A stretch of 64,000 bases of DNA from Bordetella pseudohinzii (GCF_000657795.2 NZ_JHEP02000010.1:124001-188000), one strand, 5' to 3'. Shown: positions 1-8,462, counted from the stretch's first letter. Numbers and translations: made by a program. Notes: generated by a model not told the origin, from the sequence alone.

Positions 1-649
1 CCCAGAGCGCCTTCAGCATGTCGATGGTGATGGACTCGGCGCGTGTGTATTTGACGCGTTCGATCAGCTTCGGGTGGTACTTGCACGCGCTGAGTGCCTT
101 GCGGCTGATCATGAGGCGGTTGGGCTCCATGCCGATACTGTCGGCAATGGCTTCTTTGGCCGTTTCGACGTCTTTGGTGGGGTCCGAATCGGGCGAGGTC
201 CACCGGGCAGAGCCCACCAGCTTCACCTTGTGGTCGGTGTTGTACTTGGCCGGGTCGAGCGCGATTTGGGCGCATTCGTGTTCGTGTGCGAGCGCCATGA
301 CACGCAGCACGGTATTCACGGCGCGCGCGCCCAGGTCGATACCCGGAACTTGCGAGGCATCACGCATCAGCTCGCGCGGCACCTTGGCTTCCAGGGCCGA
401 CGGCACGATGGAATACGGATCGCCTTCGTAGCCGAAATCGACGCGCTTGGTGTTCGCACCGGGGGCGCGTTTGGTGTTGTAGAGGCGAAACGCCTCTTTG
501 CCGAAGGTGAGAATCTTGCCGCCGTACTGCGCAACCGGCGCGACCGGAAAGAGCTTCTTTCCGATGAGGGTGCTTTGGCGGTAGCCGCGCGCATGGGTCG
601 ACAGGATGGGGTCGACGACGCGCGCTTGGCCGGGGGACATTTGCGACAT
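1..649 (-). CDS. Phage major capsid protein (partial, runs off window start)
   Basis: The frame opens at an ATG (complement of CAT at 647-649) preceded by AAAGGA and stays open to base 1, giving 216 residues of N-terminal sequence that begin MSQMSPGQARVVDPILS. It continues into regions rich in charged and aromatic residues typical of phage coat proteins, for example KLFPVAPVAQYGGKI and GYEGDPYSIV. It is the next gene after the protease/scaffold and decoration genes, the place of the Mu-like coat gene. The C-terminal part is outside the window. Assignment rests on position and general resemblance to phage major capsid protein E-like/Mu-like coats; no catalytic motif is expected. Confidence 0.75.
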   Translation of the reverse strand, partial: MSQMSPGQARVVDPILSTHARGYRQSTLIGKKLFPVAPVAQYGGKILTFGKEAFRLYNTKRAPGANTKRVDFGYEGDPYSIVPSALEAKVPRELMRDASQVPGIDLGARAVNTVLRVMALAHEHECAQIALDPAKYNTDHKVKLVGSARWTSPDSDPTKDVETAKEAIADSIGMEPNRLMISRKALSACKYHPKLIERVKYTRAESITIDMLKALW

Positions 650-704
650 GGTGAGAATCCTTTGATGTCTTGGTTGATGTGGGGAACAGCCTGGCCCGGA
701 TGGC

Positions 705-1064
705 TTACACGCCGCCGGATGCCGGTTCGGTGCCACCTTGGATCAGCAGAACCTCGACAGTCTGGTCGGCCTCGGCATCCTCCAGGGCGATGGCGACCAA
801 GACGCCCGTGGTTTGCGGAACCGCCGTCGCGCCAGCGCCGACCTCCAGGTTCTGGCCCTTGGTGATGGCGGCGCCGGCCTTGGCCGTGGACGTGCCCAGC
901 ACGTCATAGGGGAAATACTCGCCGGTGGCGGCCGGGGCAACGGCAATGCCAATGGCGGCCTCGCCGGCTGCTGCCGGCTCTCCGGCCAGGGTGACAAAGG
1001 TGTCGGCCGAGATGGCGGCGGCCGCCTCCAGCGACAGGGTCAGGATGGAAGTCTTTTGCGACAT
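705..1064 (-). CDS. DUF2190-type capsid decoration protein
   Basis: A 119-residue protein rich in Ala, Gly and Val, with a repetitive beta pattern and no Trp or Cys. This is the composition of DUF2190/head-decoration proteins that stud phage capsids. It lies between the protease/scaffold and the coat gene, the usual place for a decoration protein in Mu-like head operons. The start ATG is preceded by AAGGAG (complement of the run at 1069-1074). Spacing of about 45-55 bp on both sides suggests one polycistronic head transcript. The function is inferred from family and position. Confidence 0.72.
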   Translation of the reverse strand: MSQKTSILTLSLEAAAAISADTFVTLAGEPAAAGEAAIGIAVAPAATGEYFPYDVLGTSTAKAGAAITKGQNLEVGAGATAVPQTTGVLVAIALEDAEADQTVEVLLIQGGTEPASGGV

Positions 1065-1109
1065 GGAAAACTCCTTGCAGTGGGTGCGTTGGCTGAAGGG
1101 CTGGACGTC

Positions 1110-1622
1110 TTAGCCGCCCACCGCCTTCACGGCGTCGAGCCAGGACACGCTGGGGTTCTTGGCCTGGAACTGCGTGGCGCGCGCGTGCAGATCCGTGCGG
1201 GTGGTATCCACATGCACCCCGGCCGGGGCCGCGAAGCTGATCGCGGCGGTGCTGCCGGCGTTGTCGGGGGACTTCTCGCGGTAGTCGATGCGGCTGGGCA
1301 GTGCCTTCAGCAGGTCGCGCAGCAGGGTGCTGGCCGGCTTGCTGACCTGCGTGCCGGCCTGGCTGAACGACAGCGGCGCGCTGTCGTTGGGTTGCACCAG
1401 CAGCAGCTCGACAACGGGCTCGACTTCGGCCGGCAGCAGCTTGCCGTCCTTGGCCAGCGCCTGGGCAAACTGGACGGCCTGCGAGCGTGCGGCTTCCTTG
1501 GCCTGCTTTTCGAGGGCTTGCTGGCCCTGCGCCACGCGTTCTTCGTCTTGCTTGAGTTTGGCTTCGCGGGCGGCCAGGTCGGCCTCCTTTTGCCGTTGCT
1601 GCTCTTCAGCGGTCTTGTCCAT
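1110..1622 (-). CDS. Internal in-frame scaffold protein (Mu gpZ-like)
   Basis: Inside the protease frame, an AAGGAG (complement of 1632-1637) stands 9 nt before an ATG at 1622. This would produce the last 170 residues alone, starting MDKTAEEQQRQKEADLAARE. The product would be the coiled-coil scaffold without the protease domain, exactly the I/Z (or lambda C/Nu3) nested arrangement. The ribosome site is stronger than that of the full-length gene, fitting the high copy number a scaffold needs. The internal start is inferred from sequence. Confidence 0.68.
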   Translation of the reverse strand: MDKTAEEQQRQKEADLAAREAKLKQDEERVAQGQQALEKQAKEAARSQAVQFAQALAKDGKLLPAEVEPVVELLLVQPNDSAPLSFSQAGTQVSKPASTLLRDLLKALPSRIDYREKSPDNAGSTAAISFAAPAGVHVDTTRTDLHARATQFQAKNPSVSWLDAVKAVGG

Positions 1623-2117
1623 TTCGGAAGGCTCCTTGGGGTTGCCCGCAAAGTCTGCGGGGAAAGAAAATGACAGCGCCTTGCTGTCGGCAGAAAACTT
1701 CACCGCCGGCAAGCCGGTCACGGCCGGCGGCGCTGCGCCCAGCCAGCCGATGTGCTTGATGTACTTCTTGCCAGGCTTGGGATTGCCCGGGGTGTCAGGC
1801 AGGTAGAACGACGCGGATCGGTTCGGGAATCGCCCTTCGTTGACCATCTGGGCGAAGTTCACTTCGATCTGTTCGGACTCGACGACCAGGTACTCGCCAT
1901 CGACGGTGAGCGACTTGGCCCAGCCCCAGGCGGGATCGTCCAGCTCGGGATGGCCGATGACGTGCGGCGCGCGCTGCACCGTGGGGTCGTAGGTGTCGGC
2001 GATTTCCTGCAGGTCGGCGACCGTGATCGTGACGCGCCGGCCGTCGCTGGCGACATGTGTGCCCGCCCGGAAGATCGGGATGCGCGGCTGTGCGAAGGAA
2101 GATGTTTGCGTGGTCAT
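1110..2117 (-). CDS. Mu gpI-like prohead protease with scaffold C-terminal half
   Basis: A 335-residue protein of the Mu gpI family, the maturation protease of the prohead. The N-terminal half carries motifs such as APHVIGHPELDDPAWGWAKSL and NRSASFYLPD, in the style of Mu-like prophage I proteins with their conserved His and Ser. The second half (about residues 166-225) is a charged coiled coil rich in Lys, Glu and Gln, as in scaffolds. An upstream in-frame GTG at 2138 would add seven residues but lies inside the putative late promoter, so ATG 2117 is preferred. No good ribosome site precedes it; the promoter geometry would allow a leaderless mRNA. A second start at 1622 makes the scaffold alone. 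Confidence 0.82.
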   Translation of the reverse strand: MTTQTSSFAQPRIPIFRAGTHVASDGRRVTITVADLQEIADTYDPTVQRAPHVIGHPELDDPAWGWAKSLTVDGEYLVVESEQIEVNFAQMVNEGRFPNRSASFYLPDTPGNPKPGKKYIKHIGWLGAAPPAVTGLPAVKFSADSKALSFSFPADFAGNPKEPSEMDKTAEEQQRQKEADLAAREAKLKQDEERVAQGQQALEKQAKEAARSQAVQFAQALAKDGKLLPAEVEPVVELLLVQPNDSAPLSFSQAGTQVSKPASTLLRDLLKALPSRIDYREKSPDNAGSTAAISFAAPAGVHVDTTRTDLHARATQFQAKNPSVSWLDAVKAVGG

Positions 2118-2119
2118 GC

Positions 2120-2168
2120 CGCCATCTTGGGCGGTCACGCTGCTGGCGTATTTTGAACGGGGGCAAAA
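2120..2168 (-). promoter_or_regulatory. Putative late promoter element, copy 1 (before protease gene)
   Basis: On the minus strand a dyad TTTTG-N8-CAAAA (2151-2168) is followed after exactly 17 nt by CGCCCAAGATGGCG (2120-2133). The same two blocks with the same 17-nt gap occur at 10323-10371 before the lysis genes. The dyad fits the kind of site bound by Mor/C-family activators, and a Mor-like gene is present at 20700. CAAGAT within the second block could act as the -10. There is no TTGACA-type -35. Function is inferred. Confidence 0.6.
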
Positions 2169-2351
2169 TATCGTGCCGCACCCCGATTCATGGATTGCTG
2201 GGGCCGGTCGTGAGATCGCTACGGGAGCATCCCGATGCCGATGGCCCGCCAGGGGGCCAGGTTGGCTTTATAAAGCGGGTCTAGGGCCGTTCGGGTATGT
2301 CGGGCGCACCCTGGCCGGAAAATGCGCCAGAGGGCCGATTTTCGGAAGTGC
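2139..2351. other. Gap between gpG and protease genes
   Basis: No convincing gene is seen. Besides the late-promoter dyad it holds a perfect 12-bp palindrome GCTTTATAAAGC at 2265-2276 and short GC-rich inverted repeats (GGGAGCATCCC near 2223). These might end the upstream gpG message before the new promoter. There is no U-run, so a terminator call would be weak. Confidence 0.4.
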
Positions 2352-2909
2352 CTACTCGACCAGCTTTTGCAGGTAGCGTTGGCCGGCCGCTTCGATCTGC
2401 AGGTTGTCGTCTTCGGTGAGCTGCAGGAAGGGGCGCGCGGGAATGGTCACCGTCCACCCGGACTCGTTGGTCCAGCGCACCGTGCGCACGCGCTTGTGGC
2501 TATCGCGGGCGAACACCGCCAGGTTGCCATTGGCCCCCTGGCGCAGCAAGTTGCCTCGGGCATTCGTGCGCAGGCGCGTGGTGCCCGAGCGCGGGGCAAA
2601 CTGAATCTCGCCGCCTTCCTGGTGAATGCGGGCGTACACGACGTTGGTGCCCACCAGTGCGCTGGACGCATCCCAATACTGGACGATGGAATTGCGCAGC
2701 CGCCCGGACTGCTGCAGCTTGCTGGGCTTCGTCCGGCTCGGGGCCAGGCCCAGCCATTTCGGCCGACCGCCTTGTTCGAAGTTCTCCGCGACGGCGTCCG
2801 ACATCAGGAACGACACTTCCTTCATGAGGGGCCTGGCGTCGAGCAGTCCCTTTTCCAAGGCTGTAAAGGCTTTCTGGACCGCGTCGAAGGTTACCGTGTA
2901 CCTGATCAT
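2352..2909 (-). CDS. Mu gpG-like virion morphogenesis / tail completion protein
   Basis: A 185-residue protein resembling the phage virion morphogenesis family (Mu gpG, P2 gpS-like). It shows the typical run of ENFEQGGRPKWLGLAPS, then LQQSGRLRNSI, then YARIHQEGG, and near the C-terminus a TIPARPFLQLTEDD segment. Such proteins act at the head-tail joint. The gene follows the gpF-like gene as in Mu. ATG 2909 has only a poor purine-rich leader, and a 138-bp non-coding gap with hairpins precedes it, so its translation or expression may be controlled separately. Confidence 0.82.
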   Translation of the reverse strand: MIRYTVTFDAVQKAFTALEKGLLDARPLMKEVSFLMSDAVAENFEQGGRPKWLGLAPSRTKPSKLQQSGRLRNSIVQYWDASSALVGTNVVYARIHQEGGEIQFAPRSGTTRLRTNARGNLLRQGANGNLAVFARDSHKRVRTVRWTNESGWTVTIPARPFLQLTEDDNLQIEAAGQRYLQKLVE

Positions 2910-2965
2910 TGGCTTATACTTGGTTTTGCTGCTGTGACGACAGAAAGACGCCGGGCTGTCGCTGG

Positions 2966-2983
2966 GGCCACCGCTAGGTGGCC
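2966..2983. other. Hairpin in the gpF-gpG gap
   Basis: GGCCACC-GCTA-GGTGGCC is a perfect 7-bp stem with a 4-nt loop, inside a 138-bp gap (2910-3047) with no gene. A second possible stem on the minus-strand transcript pairs CGACAG with CTGTCG over a 12-nt loop (about 2939-2963). There is no poly-U tail. It may be an RNA-processing or translational control element. Confidence 0.4.
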
Positions 2984-3047
2984 GCTACGTGAGGGACACC
3001 CCATAAGGGAAACCGAGCTGGGGAATGGCGCCCCTCCACAGCAGCCC

Positions 3048-4388
3048 TCATTCCTCTACCAGGCCGCCTTCGATGACCTCGTAGCGCTTGGCCTTCAAAT
3101 CCCCCACCTGTACCCGCCCGGCCGTGCGAATGGCATTGGCCGTGATGGCTTCCCGGCCGGCCTCGGTGTTGACGCGGGTGGTCCAGTTCACACGCACCAC
3201 GGCTTTCTTCGCATCGCGTCCGGCCAAGCGCAGCACATACACCAAGGCCGGATCGTCCGCGTCCCACAGCACCGCACGTGCGTTGGCCAGCAGCGCCGGC
3301 AGGTTCAGGATGTCTTCCAGCGAAAGCGCTGCGCCCCGCTTGGACTTGGTCTGCCGCGCCAGGTGCAGCAGCTCGGTATCACGCATCGCCAGGGCCGCGC
3401 TGACCATGTCGACGCCACGGTGCGCGACCGCTTCGATGACCGCCGGGCTGGCCGTGCCCAGGACTCGGTAGGTGTTCCTGGCCTGGCCGGCATCCAGCAC
3501 TCCTTGCGCCCAACGGCGGTATTCAGCCGCCAGCGGCGTCTGCAGCCGGGTATTGCTGGCCATGAGGCCGGCGCCCAGGTCGGGGCTGGCATGCTCGACC
3601 TTGTCGCCCAAGACCTGGGCCAGGCCATCCCGACCCCACGACGCCAGGTCTGGACGTCGGCCGAAGCCCGGCCCGGGCACAAACCGGGCTTTCGTCGTCG
3701 GATCGGTGAAAACCTTGGCCGGCCGGGTTTCGTTGCCGACGAGCTGCTCGGCATCGCTCAGGTACTGCTCACCGTCCAGGACATCCAACTCGCGTGCGTC
3801 GACCATGGCCTGGCTCAACGCCCGGACGCCACAGCGGCACTGGTAGTCGCATGGCGGAAAGTGGCTATTCCATACGGGGTCGTCGTACCGGAAAACCTTG
3901 CCGTGCATCGCAGCGTGGCCAGGCCGGGTCTTGCTGTCCATGACGGCGACGTATTGCCAGAACGGAGCGATATCGACCTGCTGGCTCAACTGGCGGTACT
4001 TGCCGGCCATCAGGGCCGACTGCATGTTCGTGCGGAAAATGTTCTTCAGCCGGTAGCCGGGCAGGTTCGCGGCAACTTCGCCGGTGTCCGCGTCCGCGTG
4101 CAACCCACGGCCGAGGCGATGCCAGCCCCGCGTGCGCAGCGTATCCTCCAGGCCGGCCTTGAACGACGCATAGGTTTTTCCATCGTCCAGGCTGCGCTGC
4201 AGCTCGCCTTTGATGTCCTGCAGGACGTCCAGCTTGGCAATGCCCGTGACCGTGAAGGCACGTTCACGCGCGGCATCCCACGCATCCAGCGCGTTGGTAC
4301 TGAGCCGATAGCCCCGGCCTTTGAAGTATTCAATGGCATCGACCGGGGGGAGCCCGATGGCATAGGCCAGATCCGGCGCGCTAGGCAT
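3048..4388 (-). CDS. Mu gpF-like minor head (head morphogenesis) protein
   Basis: A 446-residue protein of the SPP1 gp7/Mu gpF head-morphogenesis family. The recognisable core is near residues 135-200, with FRTNMQSALMAGKY, DSKTRPGHAAMHGKVF and the cysteine-rich PPCDYQCRCGVRALS. These are hallmarks of the family, which sits at the portal vertex and is needed for DNA ejection or head assembly. The start ATG at 4388 overlaps the end of the portal gene by 8 bases, indicating translational coupling. Confidence 0.88.
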   Translation of the reverse strand: MPSAPDLAYAIGLPPVDAIEYFKGRGYRLSTNALDAWDAARERAFTVTGIAKLDVLQDIKGELQRSLDDGKTYASFKAGLEDTLRTRGWHRLGRGLHADADTGEVAANLPGYRLKNIFRTNMQSALMAGKYRQLSQQVDIAPFWQYVAVMDSKTRPGHAAMHGKVFRYDDPVWNSHFPPCDYQCRCGVRALSQAMVDARELDVLDGEQYLSDAEQLVGNETRPAKVFTDPTTKARFVPGPGFGRRPDLASWGRDGLAQVLGDKVEHASPDLGAGLMASNTRLQTPLAAEYRRWAQGVLDAGQARNTYRVLGTASPAVIEAVAHRGVDMVSAALAMRDTELLHLARQTKSKRGAALSLEDILNLPALLANARAVLWDADDPALVYVLRLAGRDAKKAVVRVNWTTRVNTEAGREAITANAIRTAGRVQVGDLKAKRYEVIEGGLVEE

Positions 4389-5916
4389 TGCCCGCGTCCT
4401 GGTCGCTGATCTGTCCCCACAGATCGGCCACGAAGATGGCGCGCGCCACGCGCTCGTGCAGCTGCGCGTCGTCCATCTCCGGGATGGCCTTGAGCAGCAG
4501 CTCAGCAGCCTCTTCCGGCGATGCTCCCGCCCGGATGGCTGCTACAACGGGCGCCAGGACCGGGTCCATATCCGCGTCGACCTGGTCGCCCGGCAGCGAC
4601 TGCACGGCCCGGTCCAGGCGCGCCTGTGCCGCGACCAAGGGGGCAAGGGTCGGGTCAGCACGCCGGCCGGCCACCGGCGCCGCGAAGGCGACCGGCGTGG
4701 GTGCGCCAATGCCTGGCGCCGGCGCGGGCGACTTTTCCCACATGCCGCCATAGGTCTGCTGCACATAGGCCAGCGTCGGCCGAAAGCCCGTGGTGCGAGC
4801 GACGATCTCGTCGCGCTCTGCGCGCGTCTTCAGGTCTTCCGGCTCCTCTACCTCGCGGAATACGCGCGGCGGCTGGGCGTCGGGAAAGTTCCAGGCGGTA
4901 AGCCAGCGCGCCGGGCCAAGGTTGAACGACTCGCACACCAGGTCGGCATCCGCCTTGATCAGGTCGCGGCGCACGTCCCCCTGCAGCTGGTCGTTGCCCA
5001 GCCGGCCCGGGGTGCCTTGCGAGCTGGCCGTTTGGCCCAGCACCACCTTGGCCATGGTGTTGTCCATGGTGTCGTGCAGGGACTTGTAGTCCGCTGCGCC
5101 CGAGCGTGCCGCTTCCAGCAGCTCCAGCGTCATCCCTTCCGGGATGATCACGGCCGAATCGGTGCCCATGGCCGCAGCGGCCTGCAGCAGCCTGGTCTTG
5201 TCTGCCGGGGTAGCCGACTGAGCGTCGTACTTGCCGACGCGAGAGGGCTGGCCGAACTTGTCCAGGAACGTCAGCCAGAAGCGGATGCCCTGGCGCTTGA
5301 AGAACACCGGCCAGTACAGCCAGTGGCCCAGCCCTTGACCGTACGGTTCATCGTCATTGTCCGCCCCGGTGGCGAAGTGCCAGAAGTACGGGCCTTCAGC
5401 AGGCACGCCTTCGAGCATGTCGTTGGGGGTGAGCATGCGCAGCCCGCCCTCGGGGTCGAAGCGAAAGCGCCGCCGGTTGCGCACCTTGATCTTTTCGATA
5501 CCGACCAAGCCATCCATCCGGGCATAGATCAGTTCGGATACTGCATAGCCGTAGAACACGCCGAACAGCATCAGGCTGGTAACGCGGTCCCAGCCCACGC
5601 GGTTCAGTTCGGCCGACAGAGCGTCGGCCGCGCGCTTGTCGACGGCGGCCTCGCTGGCCGGCTCGACCCGCCAGTTGCACTGCGTGACGGCCAGCTGGCG
5701 CTGGGCGAAAACGCTTTTCACCTGGGGATCGGAATAGACCGATTCGTATAGCGTCAGATTGCCCTGGCTGCGCATGCGCAGCACCGAGTCCGTGTTGACC
5801 AGCAGCGGCCCGACATACCCACGGGTAATGTCCATGCCGTTTGCGATGGTGGCGATCTCGCGGTTCAGTTCGGGGCTGGGCGCCGCCCCGACTTTCTTGC
5901 CTTTCTTCGTGGCCAC
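4381..5916 (-). CDS. DUF935 / Mu gp29-like portal protein
   Basis: A 511-residue portal-type protein of the DUF935 (Mu gp29) family. It forms the dodecameric ring through which DNA enters and leaves the head. The pattern MDITRGYVGPLLVNTD, then LTLYESVYSDPQVKSVFAQR, and later FGQPSRVGKYD and KVVLGQTASSQGTPGR is typical of this family. It starts with GTG at 5916, sharing a base with the stop of the terminase gene, so the two are translationally coupled. It precedes the gpF gene as in Mu. Confidence 0.9.
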   Translation of the reverse strand: MATKKGKKVGAAPSPELNREIATIANGMDITRGYVGPLLVNTDSVLRMRSQGNLTLYESVYSDPQVKSVFAQRQLAVTQCNWRVEPASEAAVDKRAADALSAELNRVGWDRVTSLMLFGVFYGYAVSELIYARMDGLVGIEKIKVRNRRRFRFDPEGGLRMLTPNDMLEGVPAEGPYFWHFATGADNDDEPYGQGLGHWLYWPVFFKRQGIRFWLTFLDKFGQPSRVGKYDAQSATPADKTRLLQAAAAMGTDSAVIIPEGMTLELLEAARSGAADYKSLHDTMDNTMAKVVLGQTASSQGTPGRLGNDQLQGDVRRDLIKADADLVCESFNLGPARWLTAWNFPDAQPPRVFREVEEPEDLKTRAERDEIVARTTGFRPTLAYVQQTYGGMWEKSPAPAPGIGAPTPVAFAAPVAGRRADPTLAPLVAAQARLDRAVQSLPGDQVDADMDPVLAPVVAAIRAGASPEEAAELLLKAIPEMDDAQLHERVARAIFVADLWGQISDQDAGNA

Positions 5917-7598
5917 TAGAAGCCTCCAAAATCGGTGCCACCGGCGACAGTGCCGAAGCCGGTGTCGGTGAATCTCGTTGCCCCAGGCACGCCTTCCTGG
6001 GCGCCAGCGGCCAGGCTTTCACGGGGGCCGGTGGACTGGCTTTCAATCGGCACTACGTCGGTGAGCGTGGCGAACCAGGCCAAGGCCAGCGCGATGGCCG
6101 TATCGCCGTGGCGCTTCAGATCGGGGTCGTTCAGGTCAGCCTTGCGGATGGCCGCCACCATCGGGATGCCGTCGATTTCTTCGATGTCGCGCAGGTCCTG
6201 CGCCGTGTTGTCGTCTTTGGGCAGGTCGATGACGCCGTCTTCGAATGCCTGGATCAGCTTGGGCATCCAGGTGCCATACCAAGCCCGGTTGAGCTTGATC
6301 TGCGCCACCTTGTGATGGCCGAACTCGTCGGCGGTGTACTCGGCAAGGGTTTCACCCGATCCGGTCGCATCCATGGCAGCTGTGAATCGCGGCAATCCCC
6401 TCAGGATGGCCCACAGGATTTGCTCTTGCTGGCGCGTGGGAACCCGGTGCATTTCCACGATGAACGGGCAATGGCGGGTCAGGTTCAGCCGGACAGCAAG
6501 CGGGACGATGATGGAGAAGTCGCGGTGGCGTGCAAAGTCCTGCCCGAGCCCGTGACGTTCCTTGGGATTGAGCCTGGCCAGCAATGGCGCCAGATGCGTA
6601 TTGATCCAATCTTCAACGAAGGATTCTCGCTCCCGCGTGGTGAGCTGCAGGAAGTCGTCGCCCAGCGCCAAACGCAACACGGGGCGCTCTTCGCGCATGC
6701 TGTTTTCGATCCAGATCGAAGGCAGGCACACGCCACTGCCGTCGCGCGGGATGGCATCCAGCTCCTCCCGCATGGCGGCCCTACGTACCCCGTAGCTGTT
6801 GCGAATCTTGGCGTACCACTTGGCCTTGCCCTCAGCGGTGGCCTGCCAGCGCTTCATCAGGCAGACGCGCTCGTAGAGCCCATTGCCCACGGCGTCGTCG
6901 AAGGTAACCCGGTACACCGCCGCGTCTTCCCCATATCGGCCGGCCTCGATATCGCGGATCAGGAGGTTGAACGGGTTTCCCTTGCCGTTGTGCGACGAAA
7001 TGATGGCGATTTCTCCGCCCCAGATCAGAAGCGCCGTAGCCGCGTCGATCACGCCCTGGACGTCAGGGTGAAATGCCGCTTCGTCGATCACCACCTTACC
7101 CTGCAGGCCCCGGATGTTTGCGGGGCGCGACGAAAGCGCCGTGATCTGGAATCCAGAAGCAAAGCGGATGCGGTAGCTGGTGATCTGGCGGCTGTGGCCA
7201 TGCTCGTCCTGGTCTTCGAACAGGAACTCTTCGATTTCGGAGACCCCCTGGCGCTGGGCCTGGGCAATCACCCGGGCAAACTTGGCGCAATAGCCTATGA
7301 ACTCAAGGCCCTTTTCCTTGGTATCGCCCACATAGAAGATGTTGTCGCCGCCGGCGGACTTGCGCGAGGCAGCCTTGATCGTGTCGTCCAGGGCCTCGCA
7401 GAACGTGATGCCCGTGCGCCGGCCCTTCGGCGCCACCTTGATGGCGGCGCGAATCTTGAGCCATTCCACCTGGTGGCGCATCAAGACGCCATCGGCCAGC
7501 GGATTGAAGCCTTCGGGAACTTCCCGCACCGACGCGGGCAGTTCGTCCCACTCGACTACGCGCAGCGTGCTGCCCAACGGTTTGATGACGGCGGCCAT
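5916..7598 (-). CDS. Mu gp28-like terminase large subunit
   Basis: A 560-residue DNA-packaging ATPase/nuclease of the Mu gp28 type. The N-terminal ATPase half has a TGITFCEALDD segment in the Walker A region and VVIDEAAFHPD as Walker B (Asp-Glu). The C-terminal half contains the RNase H-like nuclease signature AAMDATGSGETLAEY. It starts with ATG 7598 overlapping the stop of the small upstream gene (ATGA). It packages DNA by cutting host-flanked replicated copies, the headful mode known for Mu. Confidence 0.9.
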   Translation of the reverse strand: MAAVIKPLGSTLRVVEWDELPASVREVPEGFNPLADGVLMRHQVEWLKIRAAIKVAPKGRRTGITFCEALDDTIKAASRKSAGGDNIFYVGDTKEKGLEFIGYCAKFARVIAQAQRQGVSEIEEFLFEDQDEHGHSRQITSYRIRFASGFQITALSSRPANIRGLQGKVVIDEAAFHPDVQGVIDAATALLIWGGEIAIISSHNGKGNPFNLLIRDIEAGRYGEDAAVYRVTFDDAVGNGLYERVCLMKRWQATAEGKAKWYAKIRNSYGVRRAAMREELDAIPRDGSGVCLPSIWIENSMREERPVLRLALGDDFLQLTTRERESFVEDWINTHLAPLLARLNPKERHGLGQDFARHRDFSIIVPLAVRLNLTRHCPFIVEMHRVPTRQQEQILWAILRGLPRFTAAMDATGSGETLAEYTADEFGHHKVAQIKLNRAWYGTWMPKLIQAFEDGVIDLPKDDNTAQDLRDIEEIDGIPMVAAIRKADLNDPDLKRHGDTAIALALAWFATLTDVVPIESQSTGPRESLAAGAQEGVPGATRFTDTGFGTVAGGTDFGGF

Positions 7599-8149
7599 CA
7601 GACAATCCCCAGGACTTTCTCACGCCAGAACTGGACCTGATCGGCATCCATGCCTTGGGCACGCGCCGCTTCCTGCAAGTTCGCATCCTGCTCGCGCAGC
7701 AGCTTCTCGCGTGCAGCTCGTTCGACAGCCTGGCGTTCCTTGATCGACATGGTTCTGGCTTCCATGGCGGCCTTGGCCGCGCGCGCCAGCTGCGCCACCT
7801 CTTTGATCGACACCTCTTTGTCGGCGTCGTGAGCAGCCAGCGCCGCGTTGGCCGCCAGCGTGGTGACGGCCTGCGCCAGCAGTGCGCCGGCCTTGTCACC
7901 CACACCGTCGCCCAGTTCGTCGATCATGGCGGCAGCACCGGCCTCGATCTCTCGCATGCGGCCGGTCAGCTCGTCGAAGCTGGTCTTGTAGCGGTGCAGG
8001 CTGGACCGGCTGGGCGGTTCCTCGCCCGGAAACTTGGCGCGCAAGTCGGCGATCAGCTCGTCGAGCGTGAGCCGGTCTTCGCGCAGCAGCCTTTCCAGAT
8101 GCTGGCGCACTGGCACGGGCAAGCGCTTGATGTTGGATTGTCGGGCCAT
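7598..8149 (-). CDS. DUF3486 / Mu gp27-like protein, probable terminase small subunit
   Basis: A 183-residue protein of the DUF3486 (Mu gp27) family. The N-terminal part has LPVPVRQHLERLLREDRLTLDEL and SRSSLHRYKTSFDELTGRM, a putative DNA-recognition helix region typical of this family. The remainder is a long Ala/Glu/Arg-rich helical section. It directly precedes and overlaps the large terminase gene, the standard place for a small terminase. The small-terminase role is inferred from position. Confidence 0.82.
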   Translation of the reverse strand: MARQSNIKRLPVPVRQHLERLLREDRLTLDELIADLRAKFPGEEPPSRSSLHRYKTSFDELTGRMREIEAGAAAMIDELGDGVGDKAGALLAQAVTTLAANAALAAHDADKEVSIKEVAQLARAAKAAMEARTMSIKERQAVERAAREKLLREQDANLQEAARAQGMDADQVQFWREKVLGIV

Positions 8150-8152
8150 GGC

Positions 8153-8452
8153 TCACGCTCCAGGGCGCTTCACGCCCGGAACGGTGGCGCGCCCTTTGGC
8201 AACGTCTTCACCGCGCTCCAGCAGCGTGGCCACCAGCACGGGCTCCATGTCTTCGACGCTGACCAGCCCTTGCTCCTCCAACCAGCGCAGCTCGGTCTTG
8301 ACCTGGTCACGCGTCATTGCATGCCCGTAACCTTCCAGCGCCGAAGCCAATACCGAGCTATTCGCCCGATACCCGGCCAGCTCAGACAGCAGCCGCAGAA
8401 TGACCAACCGTTGGTCATGGCGCAGGAAGTCGGCGAACTTGGTTTTGTTCAT
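8153..8452 (-). CDS. Mu gp26-like small winged-helix protein
   Basis: A 99-residue protein starting MNKTKFADFLRHDQRLVILRL. The order of helices and QVKTELRWLEEQGLVSVEDM give a small winged-helix fold like the VpaChn25_0724/Mu gp26 family often annotated as ArsR-like. It sits between the gp25-like and gp27-like genes, just as in Mu. Its role in the phage is unknown; the fold suggests DNA binding, perhaps linked to packaging or late control. Confidence 0.75.
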   Translation of the reverse strand: MNKTKFADFLRHDQRLVILRLLSELAGYRANSSVLASALEGYGHAMTRDQVKTELRWLEEQGLVSVEDMEPVLVATLLERGEDVAKGRATVPGVKRPGA

Positions 8453-8462
8453 CGCGTGAATC

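Noticed and set aside
2322..4409. A 695-codon plus-strand frame opposite gpG and gpF
   Set aside because: It is antisense to recognisable Mu-like head genes and has no family features.
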